Positions 5,122 to 5,662 of a stretch of DNA of 5,662 nt are shown here, piece after piece. Numbering within the stretch: position 1 is the stretch's first letter; the number at the start of each line of letters is the position of its first letter. Where the stretch lies: positions 1 to 5,662 of the forward strand of contig JBBSOC010000094.1 in assembly GCA_038260095.1 (NCBI GenBank). Reading direction: 5' to 3'. This DNA is from QHCE01 sp038260095. GTDB taxonomy: Bacteria; Actinomycetota; Actinomycetes; Mycobacteriales; QHCE01. The notes beneath the pieces are model-generated. The model saw only the letters and a program-made list of their open reading frames with translations. It was not told the DNA's origin and ran no database searches. Both the position numbers and the translations under genes were made by a program.

Positions 5122-5662
5122 GTGAGTGCTAACAATAGCGGCAACCGGCAGCAGAATCAGCCCGGTACGGCTGGCTGGGTGCCATCCGCGCCGCCCGCGT
5201 ATCGCGGTCCTCCGCCAGGCCAACCGCACTCTGGCCCGAGTAGCTCCATGCCGATTTCTGGTCGCCCGGCATCCGGACCAACCCAGTACGGCCGACCGAC
5301 CAGCGCTCCAGCAGGCCCACCAGTAAGGCAGGGTGCTCCGGCTAGCGTCCCCCCCGGTTACGCACTACCTCCTGGCGGCTTTCCGGGCAACTACGGTCCT
5401 CAGGGCTCCCCAATTCAGCCAGCAGCGCCTGGCATGTTCGCCCCACAGCAGAATCGGTATCCAGAACCTGAGGTACCCGAACAGCAGCCCAGCGGGAAAA
5501 ACAAAAAAAAGAAGCGATCCCTGTGGGATGCTTTCATGGGCGACCTGGGTAAGAACAAGCGCAACGGAGGGCACAAACAACGTTCCCGTTCATCGGAAAA
5601 TACCTCGCCGCTTGCGGCGTACGGCAGCCTCGACCACCGACTCGGCATGTCCGAGGGGGTCC
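5122..5662 (+). CDS. Pro/Gly/Gln-rich protein of unknown function, N-terminal part (runs off window)
   Basis: From GTG 5122 the frame stays open to the window edge (180 codons), so the 3' end is missing. The translation begins VSANNSGNRQQNQPGTAGW (Met in vivo). Residues 1-125 are a low-complexity region rich in Pro, Gly, Gln, Ser and Tyr, with motifs such as PPAYRGPPPGQP and PPGYALPPGGFPG; then comes a lysine patch KNKKKKR (126-132), SLWDAFMGDLGKNKR (133-147) and a mixed stretch that looks like the start of a folded part. No helix or signal peptide is seen in this portion. Actinobacterial proteins with such heads are often membrane or cell-envelope proteins or have a C-terminal ATPase, but nothing here decides this. 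The lysine patch is encoded by an A8 run (5503-5510) that includes an in-frame A-AAA-AAG slippery heptamer. The gene has its own upstream region with twin palindromes. That it is a real gene is likely; its identity is unknown. Confidence 0.78.
   Translation, partial: MSANNSGNRQQNQPGTAGWVPSAPPAYRGPPPGQPHSGPSSSMPISGRPASGPTQYGRPTSAPAGPPVRQGAPASVPPGYALPPGGFPGNYGPQGSPIQPAAPGMFAPQQNRYPEPEVPEQQPSGKNKKKKRSLWDAFMGDLGKNKRNGGHKQRSRSSENTSPLAAYGSLDHRLGMSEGV

Noticed and set aside
5097..5132. Short leader ORF (11 codons, ATG 5097 to TAA 5132) overlapping the start of the last gene
   Set aside because: No ribosome binding site or clear leaderless -10 box, only one Cys codon and no run of a single amino acid that would suggest attenuation; likely chance.
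5365..5580. Hydrophobic 71-codon minus-strand frame
   Set aside because: It is antisense to the frame from GTG 5122, which is open for 180 codons and has a good ribosome binding site; the hydrophobic look comes from reversing the lysine and Pro/Gln codons.

Overview
The window looks like a chromosomal segment of an actinobacterium (Actinomycetota) of moderate-to-high GC. The evidence is a DUF5319-type small protein directly in front of guaB, an adjacent guaB3 paralogue, GuaB sequence signatures close to mycobacterial and actinomycete enzymes (such as GPGSICTTR and the MTVEAPNYS-type C-terminus), a GTG start, and a probable leaderless promoter. I cannot name the genus from sequence alone. No RNA gene, CRISPR array, transposase or phage gene is visible.

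Layout. Positions 1-3089 form a tight same-strand purine operon: the 3' part of a DUF5319 gene (1-294), guaB encoding IMP dehydrogenase (304-1962), and guaB3 encoding an IMP dehydrogenase-like paralogue (1971-3089). The gaps are only 9 and 8 bases, and the guaB3 ribosome-binding site overlaps the guaB stop codon. The operon promoter lies upstream of the window. Positions 3090-3238 are a convergent intergenic region holding a 16-bp inverted repeat (15/16) around an 87-bp spacer. On the minus strand, 3239-3844 encodes an unrecognised single-pass membrane protein. Positions 3845-4027 are a divergent control region with two copies of the palindrome TTTTCC-N-GGAAAA, centred exactly 40 bp apart, and a -10 box placed for leaderless transcription of the next gene. 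Positions 4028-4918 encode an unrecognised two-helix membrane protein with a proline-rich repeated tail. Positions 4919-5121 hold a second control region with two GGCAGCC-cored palindromes. From GTG 5122 to the window edge runs the start of a Pro/Gly/Gln-rich protein with a lysine patch.

Working together. GuaB catalyses the committed step of guanine nucleotide synthesis (IMP to XMP). GuaB3 is a family companion that lacks the catalytic cysteine here, and the DUF5319 protein is a likely co-expressed partner of unknown role. The second half is a set of unrecognised proteins, two with predicted membrane helices and the third a truncated low-complexity start. They are separate from the purine operon and carry their own, apparently regulated, promoters. 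The most unusual features are the twin palindromic operators between the divergent membrane-protein genes, the pure 15-bp tandem repeat inside the guaB N-terminus, and an extra segment beside the GuaB active-site flap. I see no complete new multi-gene system, but the two operator regions and the unknown genes they control are the best candidates for undescribed biology.
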